The position numbers and the translations under genes are program-made. The notes below the pieces were generated by a model, which saw only the letters and a program-made list of their open reading frames with translations, made no database searches and had not been told where the DNA came from. From NCBI GenBank assembly GCA_017522945.1, contig JAFWXT010000094.1, positions 1-38,894 of the forward strand: a stretch of 38,894 nt of DNA. Direction: 5' to 3'. This document shows positions 6,967-15,092 of the stretch, one piece after another. How positions within the stretch are numbered: position 1 is the stretch's first letter; the number at the start of each line of letters is the position of its first letter. This DNA comes from Clostridia bacterium (GTDB taxonomy: Bacteria; Bacillota; Clostridia; Christensenellales; Borkfalkiaceae).

Positions 6967-9204
6967 TTATTTTACCTTTGTAAAGGTAATAGTTGCTGTG
7001 TCGGTTGATAATGAATCAACTGTAAAGGTGTAGCCTAAAGCTTCGCCACTATCGTCTTTAAGGTTTGATAATAAACTGTCGCCAACGGTGTAAGTATAGT
7101 CACCTGAGCTTGATTTTACAAACTCGATAAGATTGTTTTCAGTGCCGTATTCTTGGTCGGATGGGTCGGTGTTGTTATTGTAAACGTCGTAGTAGGTTTC
7201 GCCGTTTAATACTTCTTTATAAAGTGAAGCGTTGATATGATATACAATAATTCCTTCGCAATTAAAATATCCGTAATCCCCACCGTTTAAATCTTTGGAA
7301 GTGTAGTAAACTATTGCGTAATATTCTTGATATGCGCCAAGTTTTTCATCCCAGTCGTTTGCTAAAATTATAGTATCGCCGTTTTTAGCAAAGCTTTCTA
7401 AACTCAAAGTTACGCTACTATTCGTTACAACAAGGCGTGAAGAGGTTAACCAACCAAAATTGAATTTGGTGTATGGGTTGTGGTCGCCGGTCATTGAATC
7501 CATAATGTCGTGACCATCTAGTGGGTGAGAAACGTAAGCTGTATCGTAATAGTCGTCTGCGCCTAAAACGTGGCCGAATTCGTGAATAAATGTGTATGGA
7601 TTTGTAACGCTAGTGTCGGTATAAATTACTTTGCCTTCGTCATTATAGCTTTCGTGCAAGAATTGATAAGAAGCCCAAAGATAATCGTTTGCCGAAACTC
7701 CGTCGTATTCGTAATAATAGCCTTGGTCGTCAGTGTAAAGATTCCAGTATCTGTAAGCCCAGTAGAAATTTTCTTCGCCAACGTCAAGAGTATTTATTAG
7801 AATTACCGCGTCGATAGTGCCGTTGTTATCGCTATCAAACTTTGATAAATCCATACTTTTTGAAAGTTGTTGTAATGCTTCGTCTAAAATCATTTGGTCG
7901 CCAGCTAAAACTTCGCTTCCGTAATAATCCATGGTTGAGTTAGCATAGTAAGAACTTGTATTCTTTGGTTTAAACCAGTAATCAAGAATGGTTATATCAA
8001 GTTGTAATTTACCATAACTTGATATATTATAATAATCGTAAACCGAATAATAATCACAATTACCATCTTTTTCAAACGCAGAAGCTATTTTTTGGATTGA
8101 ATAACCTTTACTTTGCGCGGTGCAGTCGCTAAATTCAACGGGGATTACTAACACCGCAGGACTGCCTGTAGTTGGGCATCCGCCAAGATAATAGCCTTGA
8201 TCGGTAACGTTTTTAACTTGTTCGGCTTTTGTAAAATCAACGTTATAAACGCCGTTTGCGCTCGTTGGTAAGCCTTTGCCGTCGTTAGTTAAAAGATCAA
8301 CACTATCTGCGCCTTCTACGCCGCCTGTATTTCCACTATCGCTTGAGCCGCCGCCTGTATTTCCACTATCGCTTGAGCCACCGCTTGTATTTCCACTATC
8401 GCTTGAGCCACCGCTTGTATTTCCACTATCGCTTGAGTCATCGCCCGAACTACTACCGGAATTACCGCCCGTTGTATCATCTGGCTCGGTTGAAAGTATG
8501 GTTGAATATACGTATAAATCGATTACATATTCGCCTTCATAGTAGTAAAAAGACATATCAACCACGATATCATCTTTAATTAAACGATGCCAAGTATCGC
8601 CGTAGTCATCTTCATAGGTTGAGTCGATAGTGTAGCCATCAAAGGTTTGCATATATTCAAAGAAATCTTCTTCGGTGTTGCCAAAAGTATAAAAAGACAT
8701 ACCGTGTTCGTAATCGCTTTCTTCATAATAACCTTCAACGTAGTATTCGTTATTTGGTACGAATGGAATTACTTCACCTATGTATTGGGTAAATAATGCT
8801 TTTTCGGCGCTTGTAAAATCAGTGTATATGTATGAAGTAGAAGGTGGATTATCGCCAGTGTTATCGTTGCCGGAATTACCGCCACCGCTCGTAGTAGAAT
8901 CATCGACTGATGTATCTGTATTGCCCGAATTATTGCTTGAGTTGTCGCCATCGCTTGAATTTGACGAGTCGTTAGAATTTGGTTGTATTTGGTAGCCACA
9001 AACGTCACATTTGCCGTTATGGTCGCTATCTAAGTGAAGTTCAAAAATATCGGGAGAAGGGCAACCGCATTGAAATTCTTTAAAGTGGCCTTCTTCGGTA
9101 ATTACCCAAGAATAGTAGTGCTTGCTATGGCTTTTAGTAGAGCAAGCTGAAAAAATCACGATATTACAAAGAATTATAAGGATTATTGCAATTAGCTTTT
9201 TCAT
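6967..9204 (-). CDS. Secreted lipoprotein, M6-like zinc metalloprotease
   Basis: A 745-residue lipoprotein. The signal peptide MKKLIAIILIILCNIVIFSAC ends in lipobox FSAC. Next comes a short Cys/His domain ('GHFKEFQCGCPSPDIFELH...CDVCGY') shared with the neighbouring lipoprotein, then Ser/Gly/Asp-rich linkers. The catalytic domain carries HEFGH (His541, Glu542, His545) followed by 'VLGADDYYD', the HExxHxxGxxD pattern of the immune-inhibitor-A/M6 family and relatives; an upstream stretch ('PVEFSDCTAQ', 'DSDNNGTIDAVIL') fits that fold. The enzyme would be surface-anchored and degrade extracellular protein; the substrate is unknown. I chose the start at 9204 because AAAGGAG lies 8 nt upstream, rather than the longer reading from 9288. 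It has its own promoter and terminator. Confidence 0.85.
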   Translation of the reverse strand: MKKLIAIILIILCNIVIFSACSTKSHSKHYYSWVITEEGHFKEFQCGCPSPDIFELHLDSDHNGKCDVCGYQIQPNSNDSSNSSDGDNSSNNSGNTDTSVDDSTTSGGGNSGNDNTGDNPPSTSYIYTDFTSAEKALFTQYIGEVIPFVPNNEYYVEGYYEESDYEHGMSFYTFGNTEEDFFEYMQTFDGYTIDSTYEDDYGDTWHRLIKDDIVVDMSFYYYEGEYVIDLYVYSTILSTEPDDTTGGNSGSSSGDDSSDSGNTSGGSSDSGNTSGGSSDSGNTGGGSSDSGNTGGVEGADSVDLLTNDGKGLPTSANGVYNVDFTKAEQVKNVTDQGYYLGGCPTTGSPAVLVIPVEFSDCTAQSKGYSIQKIASAFEKDGNCDYYSVYDYYNISSYGKLQLDITILDYWFKPKNTSSYYANSTMDYYGSEVLAGDQMILDEALQQLSKSMDLSKFDSDNNGTIDAVILINTLDVGEENFYWAYRYWNLYTDDQGYYYEYDGVSANDYLWASYQFLHESYNDEGKVIYTDTSVTNPYTFIHEFGHVLGADDYYDTAYVSHPLDGHDIMDSMTGDHNPYTKFNFGWLTSSRLVVTNSSVTLSLESFAKNGDTIILANDWDEKLGAYQEYYAIVYYTSKDLNGGDYGYFNCEGIIVYHINASLYKEVLNGETYYDVYNNNTDPSDQEYGTENNLIEFVKSSSGDYTYTVGDSLLSNLKDDSGEALGYTFTVDSLSTDTATITFTKVK
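8321..8440 (-). repeat. Four 30-bp tandem repeats in the lipoprotein linker
   Basis: Units begin at 8321, 8351, 8381 and 8411 and encode the ten-residue unit SSDSGNTSGG (last residues vary). They form a flexible linker between the N-terminal and protease domains. Near-identity at DNA level suggests recent copy-number change. Confidence 0.9.
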
Positions 9205-9259
9205 AAGTAGTACTCCTTTCTTTTGCAAAGAAAAACTGCAAAAGCGACTCGTTAAATAA

Positions 9260-9288
9260 ATTATAGCACAGCTTTTTAAGTAAATCAA
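9260..9288 (-). promoter_or_regulatory. Promoter of the M6-like lipoprotein gene
   Basis: On the minus strand TTGATT (9288-9283), a 17-bp spacer and TATAAT (9265-9260). The 5' untranslated region then holds a hairpin CTTTTGCA/TGCAAAAG (9220-9244) that ends directly against the Shine-Dalgarno, so it may influence translation or mRNA stability. Confidence 0.8.
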
Positions 9289-9343
9289 CCTTTTTTATTA
9301 AAAGGGTAAAAATTTTGATGCTAATCATTAAGTGTGTGGTTAT

Positions 9344-9384
9344 AAAAAAACGCCTTAATCAATAAAAGACTAAGACGTTTTTTG
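9344..9384 (-). terminator. Terminator of the ComEC-like lipoprotein gene
   Basis: On the minus strand AAAACGTCTTA pairs with TAAGGCGTTTT (one U-G wobble, so the stem is better on this strand), followed by a T run. It lies just after the stop at 9398. Confidence 0.75.
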
Positions 9385-9397
9385 CTTTTTTATTAGA

Positions 9398-12133
9398 TTA
9401 TCCTAAACAGTATGAACAAGGCTTATAACCTTTTGAAATCATAGTGCTATATGCATAAGTGTAACTTATTGCGTTTGAGCCGGTTGGCTTTCTGCTACAA
9501 GATTGTAAATGGAATACGCCCGTATTGCTATTAAGAATATACACGGTTGTAGAACTTGAACTTCCTATACATTTTGAACATGGTGAATAACCTAAAGTAT
9601 TAACGTAATAGCTTAAAGTTCCGTTAACGTACTCAGCGTTTGTAGTTGGTGCAGAGCTACAACCTACTTCGTGTATTTTTTTGCTGCTTGTGTTAATAAC
9701 GTAAGTGTAACTTGTTGAACTACCACCAATACATTTTGAACAAGGTGTATATCCTAAAGAAATTATTTGACTATAGGTATAGCTTGAAAGATCTACCGCA
9801 TTTGTTGTTGGAGCAGAACTACAACCTGCATAGTGGAATACTTTTGAACTTGAGTTTCCAACGTAGCTTGAAACTGCAGTAGAACCGCTTGAACCAGAGC
9901 CTGAGCCAGTTGAACCCGAACCGCTTGAACCTGAATCCATACCAGAGCCCGAGCCACTGCTTATAGAACTACCGCTAGGAGTGGTTAGGGTTGCACCGTT
10001 AGTTGAAAATACTACGTTGCCGTTTTGGTCGGTACGATATACTGTAATGCCTGCGCTTGAAAGTCTGCCTAACGCTTCCGAGGTTGGGTGACCGTAACTG
10101 TTAGAGCCTACGCAAATAACGCCGTATTTAGCGCCAGTTGCGCTTAAGAAAGCAGAAGTGCTTGAATATTTACTGCCGTGGTGACCAACCTTTAATACGT
10201 CACAACTTATATCTTTGTTTAAAAGTTTGTTTTCTACTTCTTCACCATTATCGCCGGTGAATAAGAAGCGGAAGTTGCCGTATTCAAGCATTACTACGAT
10301 TGACGAGTTGTTTGAGTCACTGCCGACGCTTGAATATAAAACGGTTAAAGTTAAATATCCGTAACTATAAACTGTTCCAACCGATGGGGTTGAATATGAA
10401 CATTCAGATGCAAGTGCACTTTTGAAAGATGTGTAAGTAGAAGTTGTTTTATTATATGCAGAAATCCACGCTTTTTCAATAGTGTATGCGCTAAGAACTG
10501 TTGGTAATCCGCCGTAATGGTCGTTATCAGGGTGTGTGTTGATTAAAAGTTCAATATCATCAACGCCTTTATTTTTTAAGTAACTTGTAACTGTTGAGCC
10601 GTAGCTTGATTTACCTGCGTCAATTAAAATATCGCAATCTTCAACTTTAATTAAAATGCTATCGCCTTGACCAACGTTAATATAGTTAACGGTAAGTGTT
10701 GGGTAAGTGGTAGTGGTTGAAGTGTTGCCAGAACCCGAGCTTGAGCCCGAATCAGATGGAAGTTTTTCACCTTCGGTTGTGCCACAAGTGGTGCAAGTTT
10801 TTGGTGCGCTTGTGGTTGCAGGCGTCCAACTATGTCCGGTTGCAGGAATTTCGGTTTGAGTTACGGTTATTGTTCCACAAACACTACATTTAGCGCCGTT
10901 GGTTAAACCGGTTTCGGTACAAGTTGCTGCCTTACCTACGATAATAGTTTCGGTATGACCTTTTGCTGCGGTTTGATCTGCCGTATAACTATAACCACAA
11001 GAACAAGTATAGGTGGTATAACCTTTTTCCGTACAAGTTGGTGCAGTTACTGTTGATTGATAACTGTGATCTATTGTTGGTATTTCAGTTTGAGCTGTAA
11101 GAATAGTTCCACAAGTAGAGCACTTAGAGCCTTCGGTTAAACCAGTTTCGGTACAAGTTGCGTTTTTACCTGCAATTGTTTGAGCTGTATGACCTTTTGC
11201 TGCAGTTTGATCTGCAGTATAACTATAACCACAAGAACAAGTATAGGTGGTGTAGCCTTCTTCCGTACAAGTTGGTGCAGTTACTTTTGTTGTGTAACTA
11301 TGCTCGTGTGTGTCAACGTTTGGATTATCAGCTGGTTGGTCTGGATTTTGTTCCGATGAAGAATCATCTGGATTGTATGAACCACTTGAATCGGTTGAAC
11401 TGTCATCAGGTGAACTATCTGGAGTAGAAGATTCAACGCTTGAATCGGTTGAACTGTCATCAGGTGAACTATCTGGAGTAGATGAATCAACGCTTGAATC
11501 GGTTGAACTGTCATCAGGTGAACTATCCGGAGTAGAAGAGTCAACGCTTGAATCGGTTGAACTATCATCGGGTGAACTATCTGGAGTAGAAGAGTCAACG
11601 CTTGAATCGGTTAAACTGTCATCAGGCGAACTATCTGGAGTAGATGAATCAACGCTTGAATCGGTTAAACTGTCATCAGGTGAACTATCTGGAGTAGATG
11701 AATCAACGCTTGAATCGGTTAAACTGTCATCAGGTGAACTATCCGGAGTAGAAGAGTCAACGCTTGAATCGGTTAAACTGTCATCAGGTGAACTATCTGG
11801 AGTAGAAGAGTCAACGCTTGAATCGGTTAAACTGTCATCAGGTGAACTATCTGGGGTAGAAGAGTCAACGCTTGAATCGGTTGAACTGTCTTGATTTCCA
11901 GAGGTGAAATCTTCGGGTAAAGGAAACTTACAAACGTCGCAAAGCCTGTCGGCATCATTATCGTAGTGAGCCTCAAATGTGTCTGAAGTTGGACAGTCAC
12001 AATTATAAGCCTTATAATGTCCTTCTTGAGTTTTTGCCCAAGTGTAAGCATGAGAATTATGATTTCCTGCACACGCTGAGAAAATAACGATGTTAGTAAG
12101 TAGGATAACAATGATAGCAATTAACTTTTTCAT
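9398..12133 (-). CDS. Large secreted lipoprotein with ComEC-like metallo-beta-lactamase domain and Cys repeats
   Basis: A 911-residue lipoprotein (lipobox FSAC, RBS AAGGAAG). In order: a Cys/His N-terminal domain paralogous to the neighbour ('GHYKAYNCDCPTSDTFEAH...CDVC'); nine 18-residue Ser/Asp/Pro repeats; two copies of a 'APTCTE.GYTTYTCSCGYSYTADQTAAKGH' type surface domain; a metallo-beta-lactamase domain resembling the C-terminal part of ComEC ('INVGQGDSILI', 'THPDNDHYGG' with His534, Asp536, Asp538 and His539, 'LFTGD', 'VGHHGSKYS'); and three tandem C-terminal Ada-like repeats ('FHYAGCSSAPTTNA...GYTPCSKC'). A secreted metal-dependent hydrolase, perhaps a nuclease or phosphodiesterase, is inferred. 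There is no membrane channel domain, so it is not ComEC itself. Confidence 0.85.
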   Translation of the reverse strand: MKKLIAIIVILLTNIVIFSACAGNHNSHAYTWAKTQEGHYKAYNCDCPTSDTFEAHYDNDADRLCDVCKFPLPEDFTSGNQDSSTDSSVDSSTPDSSPDDSLTDSSVDSSTPDSSPDDSLTDSSVDSSTPDSSPDDSLTDSSVDSSTPDSSPDDSLTDSSVDSSTPDSSPDDSLTDSSVDSSTPDSSPDDSSTDSSVDSSTPDSSPDDSSTDSSVDSSTPDSSPDDSSTDSSVESSTPDSSPDDSSTDSSGSYNPDDSSSEQNPDQPADNPNVDTHEHSYTTKVTAPTCTEEGYTTYTCSCGYSYTADQTAAKGHTAQTIAGKNATCTETGLTEGSKCSTCGTILTAQTEIPTIDHSYQSTVTAPTCTEKGYTTYTCSCGYSYTADQTAAKGHTETIIVGKAATCTETGLTNGAKCSVCGTITVTQTEIPATGHSWTPATTSAPKTCTTCGTTEGEKLPSDSGSSSGSGNTSTTTTYPTLTVNYINVGQGDSILIKVEDCDILIDAGKSSYGSTVTSYLKNKGVDDIELLINTHPDNDHYGGLPTVLSAYTIEKAWISAYNKTTSTYTSFKSALASECSYSTPSVGTVYSYGYLTLTVLYSSVGSDSNNSSIVVMLEYGNFRFLFTGDNGEEVENKLLNKDISCDVLKVGHHGSKYSSTSAFLSATGAKYGVICVGSNSYGHPTSEALGRLSSAGITVYRTDQNGNVVFSTNGATLTTPSGSSISSGSGSGMDSGSSGSGSTGSGSGSSGSTAVSSYVGNSSSKVFHYAGCSSAPTTNAVDLSSYTYSQIISLGYTPCSKCIGGSSTSYTYVINTSSKKIHEVGCSSAPTTNAEYVNGTLSYYVNTLGYSPCSKCIGSSSSTTVYILNSNTGVFHLQSCSRKPTGSNAISYTYAYSTMISKGYKPCSYCLG
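11396..11881 (-). repeat. Nine 54-bp tandem repeats
   Basis: Nine units encode TDSSVDSSTPDSSPDDS(L/S). Five units end in Leu and four in Ser, and the ninth has Glu for Asp. They give an acidic, stalk-like wall-spanning segment. DNA identity between units is very high, so length variation between strains is expected. Confidence 0.95.
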
Positions 12134-12193
12134 ACGTAACTTCCTTATTTTTTTTATAAGATAAACGAATAGAAATTTATCCTATCACCTACC

Positions 12194-12222
12194 ATTGTAG
12201 CATAAACGTTTAATTAAAGCAA
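12194..12222 (-). promoter_or_regulatory. Promoter of the ComEC-like lipoprotein gene
   Basis: On the minus strand TTGCTT (12222-12217), a 17-bp spacer and TACAAT (12199-12194), followed about 60 bp later by the RBS and ATG at 12133. Confidence 0.7.
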
Positions 12223-12327
12223 TTTTTTTTTGCTAAAATAACAAAACAAAGCGAAATTTTTATTTTATAAATAAAAAAAGGCTTACAAGGGCGAAACTAT
12301 CCTTATAAACCATACAAATTCAATGAA

Positions 12328-12487
12328 ATCCTGCTTCGCAGGATGAAATCCAAACAAGTTTGGATGAAATCTTCGCCTACGGCTTAAGATAAAATTAAAT
12401 CCGCCTTTCCTTAACCTTGCGTAGCAAGATTTCATCGCGAAGCGATTTCATCCACGAAGTGGATTTATTCCGACGCAGGCGGATTTA
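12328..12487. repeat. Cluster of short palindromes separated by gaa/ttc
   Basis: In the gene-free stretch 12134-12687 this 160-bp block is made almost entirely of mini-hairpins: ATCCTGC-ttc-GCAGGAT (12328-12344), ATCCAAAC-aa-GTTTGGAT (12348-12365), ATCTT...AAGAT with inner GCC-tac-GGC (12369-12390), CTTGC-gta-GCAAG (12416-12428), ATCGC-gaa-GCGAT (12434-12446) and ATCCAC-gaa-GTGGAT (12450-12464). The last three lie inside a longer inverted repeat AAATCCGCCT/AGGCGGATTT (12397-12406, 12477-12486). There is no ORF. It looks like a REP- or MITE-like non-coding element. Function is unknown. Confidence 0.85.
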
Positions 12488-12490
12488 GTT

Positions 12491-12532
12491 AAAAAAGACT
12501 GTAATTTTGTATCCAAATTACAGTCTTTTTTT
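12491..12532 (-). terminator. tRNA-Pro terminator
   Basis: AAAGACTGTAATTT pairs with AAATTACAGTCTTT around a short loop, with A/T runs on both sides, so it can act in either direction. It lies immediately downstream of the tRNA 3' end. Confidence 0.85.
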
Positions 12533-12609
12533 TGGTCGGAGTGACAAGATTTGAACTTGCGACCCCTTGAACCCCATTCAAGTACTCTACCAAACTGAGC
12601 CACACCCCG
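12533..12609 (-). tRNA. tRNA-Pro (anticodon GGG)
   Basis: A 77-nt cloverleaf on the minus strand. Acceptor stem CGGGGTG pairs with CACTCCG (one G-U pair), anticodon arm CTTGA-ATGGGGT-TCAAG, T arm with GTTCAAATC, and an encoded CCA tail. The anticodon GGG reads proline codons CCC and CCT. Confidence 0.95.
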
Positions 12610-12687
12610 ACTTGTATTTTTAGCATAGGTATTATATCATATTACTCTTAGTATTGCAATCTAAAAAAAGGTAATTTTTGTTATTTT

Positions 12688-13176
12688 TTATTTTTTTAAG
12701 TCCTTCGTTTGCAAAAGGTGGAGCAAAAGAGCCTCGCAACCCGCGTAAATATCATTATATGCCTCTTCAAAATCGCCCGAATACCAAGGGTCGGCAACTT
12801 CGCCACCTTTAGCAGTATATTCCATAAGTAGTTTTACTTTATTTTCGCTATCTGCGCCAAAAATGCGAGTCGCTCTAAATACGTTGCTATTGTCCATACA
12901 AACAAATAAATCATATTTTTGATAGTCGCTTTTTTGTAATTGAGTGGCTTTGTGATCGCCATAAGCAATACCTTTTTGTTCTAATTTGCTCTTTGCAGGC
13001 GGATAAATAGGGTTGCCTACGCCCATATAAATTTCTTCGCTACTAACCGCGCTTGAAGTTACTTCAAATTTTTCAGTTACGCCTTGCATTTTTATAAGAT
13101 GAATAAAAATATATTCAGCCATAGGGCTTCGGCAAATATTGCCGTGACAAACAAAGTTTATTCTAATTTTTTGCAT
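12688..13176 (-). CDS. Low-molecular-weight protein-tyrosine phosphatase
   Basis: A 162-residue LMW-PTP. The P-loop CHGNICRSP near the N-terminus supplies the nucleophile Cys10 and Arg16 (C-X5-R-S/T), and Asp129 in 'ADPWYSGDF' is the general acid, followed by the usual Tyr. Length and architecture are complete. Such enzymes dephosphorylate tyrosine, or sometimes arginine, residues on cytoplasmic or kinase proteins; no cognate tyrosine kinase gene is nearby. GAGG precedes the ATG. It is divergent from the DUF2188 gene and probably monocistronic. Confidence 0.95.
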   Translation of the reverse strand: MQKIRINFVCHGNICRSPMAEYIFIHLIKMQGVTEKFEVTSSAVSSEEIYMGVGNPIYPPAKSKLEQKGIAYGDHKATQLQKSDYQKYDLFVCMDNSNVFRATRIFGADSENKVKLLMEYTAKGGEVADPWYSGDFEEAYNDIYAGCEALLLHLLQTKDLKK

Positions 13177-13255
13177 ATTTTACCTCGTAATAACTAAATG
13201 ATAGATTAAAATATTAAAAAAGTCAAATCAATATTCATATTTTTAAAAAAGACTA

Positions 13256-13284
13256 TTGATTTTTGGCGGTTTTTGTTATATAAT
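13256..13284 (+). promoter_or_regulatory. Promoter of the DUF2188-DUF1294 pair
   Basis: TTGATT (13256-13261), a 17-bp spacer and TATAAT (13279-13284), about 35 bp before the RBS AAAGAGG. Confidence 0.85.
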
Positions 13285-13319
13285 ATTGTTACAAAATTTT
13301 ACTAAAGAGGTAATTTAAT

Positions 13320-13595
13320 ATGGCAGTAGGACAAAAATATCATATTTCACTTAATGATGATGGAAAATGGCAAGTAAAGGGCGAAAAAGCTGGAAAGGCT
13401 TTAAAACTTTTTGATACTCAAAAAGAGGCGATTGCCTACGCAAAAACAGTTGCTAATAATCAAGAAGGTAATATTGTAATTCACAAAGTTGATGGTAAAA
13501 TTAGAAAGCAAGATTATTCTAAGCCTGCTACTGTAAAAGAAGAAAAGGCAGAAACCCAAAAGGAGAAAAAGCCTGCTTCAAAGGCTAAAAAATAA
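13320..13595 (+). CDS. DUF2188 family protein
   Basis: A 91-residue protein. The N-terminal 60 residues ('YHISLNDDGKWQVKGEKAGKALKLFDTQKEAIAYAKTVA', then 'GNIVIHKVDGKIRKQDY') match the DUF2188 pattern: a small domain with a Trp in strand 2, 'T..EA...A' helix and 'hkxdGki' hairpin. The Lys/Glu/Ala-rich tail (KEEKAETQKEKKPASKAKK) is low complexity and basic, as in proteins that associate with nucleic acid, but no activity is known. It has a strong RBS and promoter and is followed after 5 nt by the DUF1294 gene. Confidence 0.85.
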   Translation: MAVGQKYHISLNDDGKWQVKGEKAGKALKLFDTQKEAIAYAKTVANNQEGNIVIHKVDGKIRKQDYSKPATVKEEKAETQKEKKPASKAKK

Positions 13596-13600
13596 TAATT

Positions 13601-13873
13601 ATGCCCCCTGTTTTAAAAATTTATTTAATATATATCGCCGTTTTAAGCGTTATTACGCTAATTTTATATGGTATCGATAAAATTAAGGCGATAAACGGTT
13701 GGTATAGAATACCAGAAGCGGTGCTACTTTCATCATCTTTATTAGGTGGCGGTGTTGGCGGAATAGTTGGTATGCTACTTTTTCGCCATAAAACCAAGCA
13801 CTGGTACTTTTTTGCTGTTAATATAATTGCAATTATTTTACACGCTAGCGTTTTATTTTTCCTTTTAAAGTAA
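13601..13873 (+). CDS. DUF1294 family small membrane protein
   Basis: A 90-residue integral membrane protein with an N-terminal membrane helix, the family motif 'YGIDKIKAINGWYRIPEAVLL', a Gly-rich segment (LGGGVGGIVGM), 'FRHKTKHWYF' and a second hydrophobic helix. This is the full DUF1294 signature. Function is not established. The start lies only 5 nt after the DUF2188 stop with no strong Shine-Dalgarno, so translation is probably coupled to the upstream gene. Confidence 0.92.
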   Translation: MPPVLKIYLIYIAVLSVITLILYGIDKIKAINGWYRIPEAVLLSSSLLGGGVGGIVGMLLFRHKTKHWYFFAVNIIAIILHASVLFFLLK

Positions 13874-13916
13874 AACAACTGTTATTTAAAATTATTAAGT
13901 AATGATGGTGATTTTT

Positions 13917-15062
13917 ATGAAAAACAAACAAAAACTGCTTTTAATTGTGTTAAGCTTAGCCTTTGTTTGTATAACCATATTAGCTTTTGGCGCTTGTAAT
14001 AACACAACACAAAATAAAGAACAACAAATTGTTGAAACTTTGCGATTTCAAAAAATAGAAGGTAAAGAAGAATACCGCGTTATGGGTATTGGTACTGTTT
14101 CTGAATTAGATATAGTTATACCATCTACCTATAAAGGTTTACCCGTTACCGAAATTGGTAATTACGCGTTCGATGGTTGCAGTGGTTTAACTTCGGTTGA
14201 GTTGCAAAATAGCGTAACTTCCATTGGTTATTCTGCGTTCGATGGTTGCAGTAGTTTAACTTCGGTTGAGTTGCCAAATAGCGTAACTTCCATTGGTGAT
14301 TTTGCGTTCGATGGTTGCAGTAGTTTAACTTCGGTTGAGTTGCCAAATAGCGTTACTTCCATTGGTGATTGGGCGTTTAGAATTTGCAGTAGTTTAACTT
14401 CGATTGAGTTGCCAAATAGCGTAATTTCAATTGGTCGTGGTGCGTTTTCATATTGCAATAGTTTAACTTCGGTTGAGTTGCCAAATAGCGTAACTTCGAT
14501 TGGTTATTCTGCGTTTTCTGGTTGCAGTAGTTTAACTTCGGTTGAAATACCAAATAGCGTAACTTCTATTGGCGCTTATGCGTTCGAAGGTTGCCGTAGT
14601 TTAACTTCGGTAGTAATACCAAATAGAGTTACTTCAATTGGTAATGGTGCGTTCGCATATTGCAGTAGTTTAACTTCGGTTGAGTTGCCAAATAGCGTTA
14701 CTTCAATTGGTGATTCTGCGTTTTCTGGTTGCAGTAGTTTAACTTCGGTTGAGTTGCCAAATAGAGTTACTTCAATTGGTGATTCGGCGTTCTATGGTTG
14801 TAGTAGTTTAACTTCGGTTGAGTTGCCAAATAGCGTAACTTCCATTGGTGACAAAGCATTTTATGATTGTCGTTCGTTAACTTCGGTTGAAATACCAAAT
14901 AGCGTAACTTCCATTGGTTCTCGTGCATTTTCTGGTTGCAGTAGTTTAACATCTATTAAATATCGTGGCACGCAAGAAGAATGGAATAAAATTTCAAAGT
15001 ATAATAGCTGGAATTTTAACACTGGTAGTTATACCATAACTTATAATTACACAGGTGAATAA
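13917..15062 (+). CDS. BspA-like leucine-rich repeat lipoprotein
   Basis: A 381-residue lipoprotein (MKNKQKLLLIVLSL... lipobox FGAC). A short N-terminal region ('YRVMGIGTVSELDIVIPSTYKGLPVTEIG') leads into eleven complete 23-residue LRR_5 repeats of the form AFxGCSSLTSVELPNSVTSIG, plus a terminal unit capped by 'IKYRGTQEEWNKIS'. BspA-type repeats form a curved surface used in adhesion to host or other proteins; the ligand is unknown. An in-frame ATG at 13902 lies further upstream, but GGTGAT ahead of 13917 and the signal peptide favour the later start. Confidence 0.9.
   Translation: MKNKQKLLLIVLSLAFVCITILAFGACNNTTQNKEQQIVETLRFQKIEGKEEYRVMGIGTVSELDIVIPSTYKGLPVTEIGNYAFDGCSGLTSVELQNSVTSIGYSAFDGCSSLTSVELPNSVTSIGDFAFDGCSSLTSVELPNSVTSIGDWAFRICSSLTSIELPNSVISIGRGAFSYCNSLTSVELPNSVTSIGYSAFSGCSSLTSVEIPNSVTSIGAYAFEGCRSLTSVVIPNRVTSIGNGAFAYCSSLTSVELPNSVTSIGDSAFSGCSSLTSVELPNRVTSIGDSAFYGCSSLTSVELPNSVTSIGDKAFYDCRSLTSVEIPNSVTSIGSRAFSGCSSLTSIKYRGTQEEWNKISKYNSWNFNTGSYTITYNYTGE
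14166..14937 (+). repeat. Eleven to twelve 69-bp repeats encoding LRR units
   Basis: Units of 69 bp begin with GCGTT and contain AGTTTAACTTCGGTTGAG and AATAGCGTAACTTC with few changes. This is recent internal amplification of the LRR unit. It is in-frame coding sequence, not an array of direct repeats with unique spacers. Confidence 0.9.
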
Positions 15063-15092
15063 ATAATAAACTAACAAATTAATAAAAATCTT

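Noticed and set aside
8276..8579. Plus-strand ORFs with PPVFPLSLE and RLYFHYRLSH repeats
   Set aside because: Antisense shadows of the 30-bp repeats in the M6-like lipoprotein gene.
11310..11894. 194-residue plus-strand ORF with repeats SVELSSGELSGVEESTLE
   Set aside because: It is the antisense reading of the 54-bp repeats of the lipoprotein gene; no RBS or promoter.
9398..12133. Natural competence channel protein ComEC
   Set aside because: Only the metallo-beta-lactamase part is present; there is a lipoprotein signal and no polytopic membrane domain.
13621..13878. 85-residue minus-strand ORF
   Set aside because: It is fully antisense to the DUF1294 gene, which has a clear family signature.
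14166..14937. 69-bp direct repeats as a second CRISPR-like array
   Set aside because: The units are continuous in-frame coding sequence for LRR_5 repeats and have no unique spacers.
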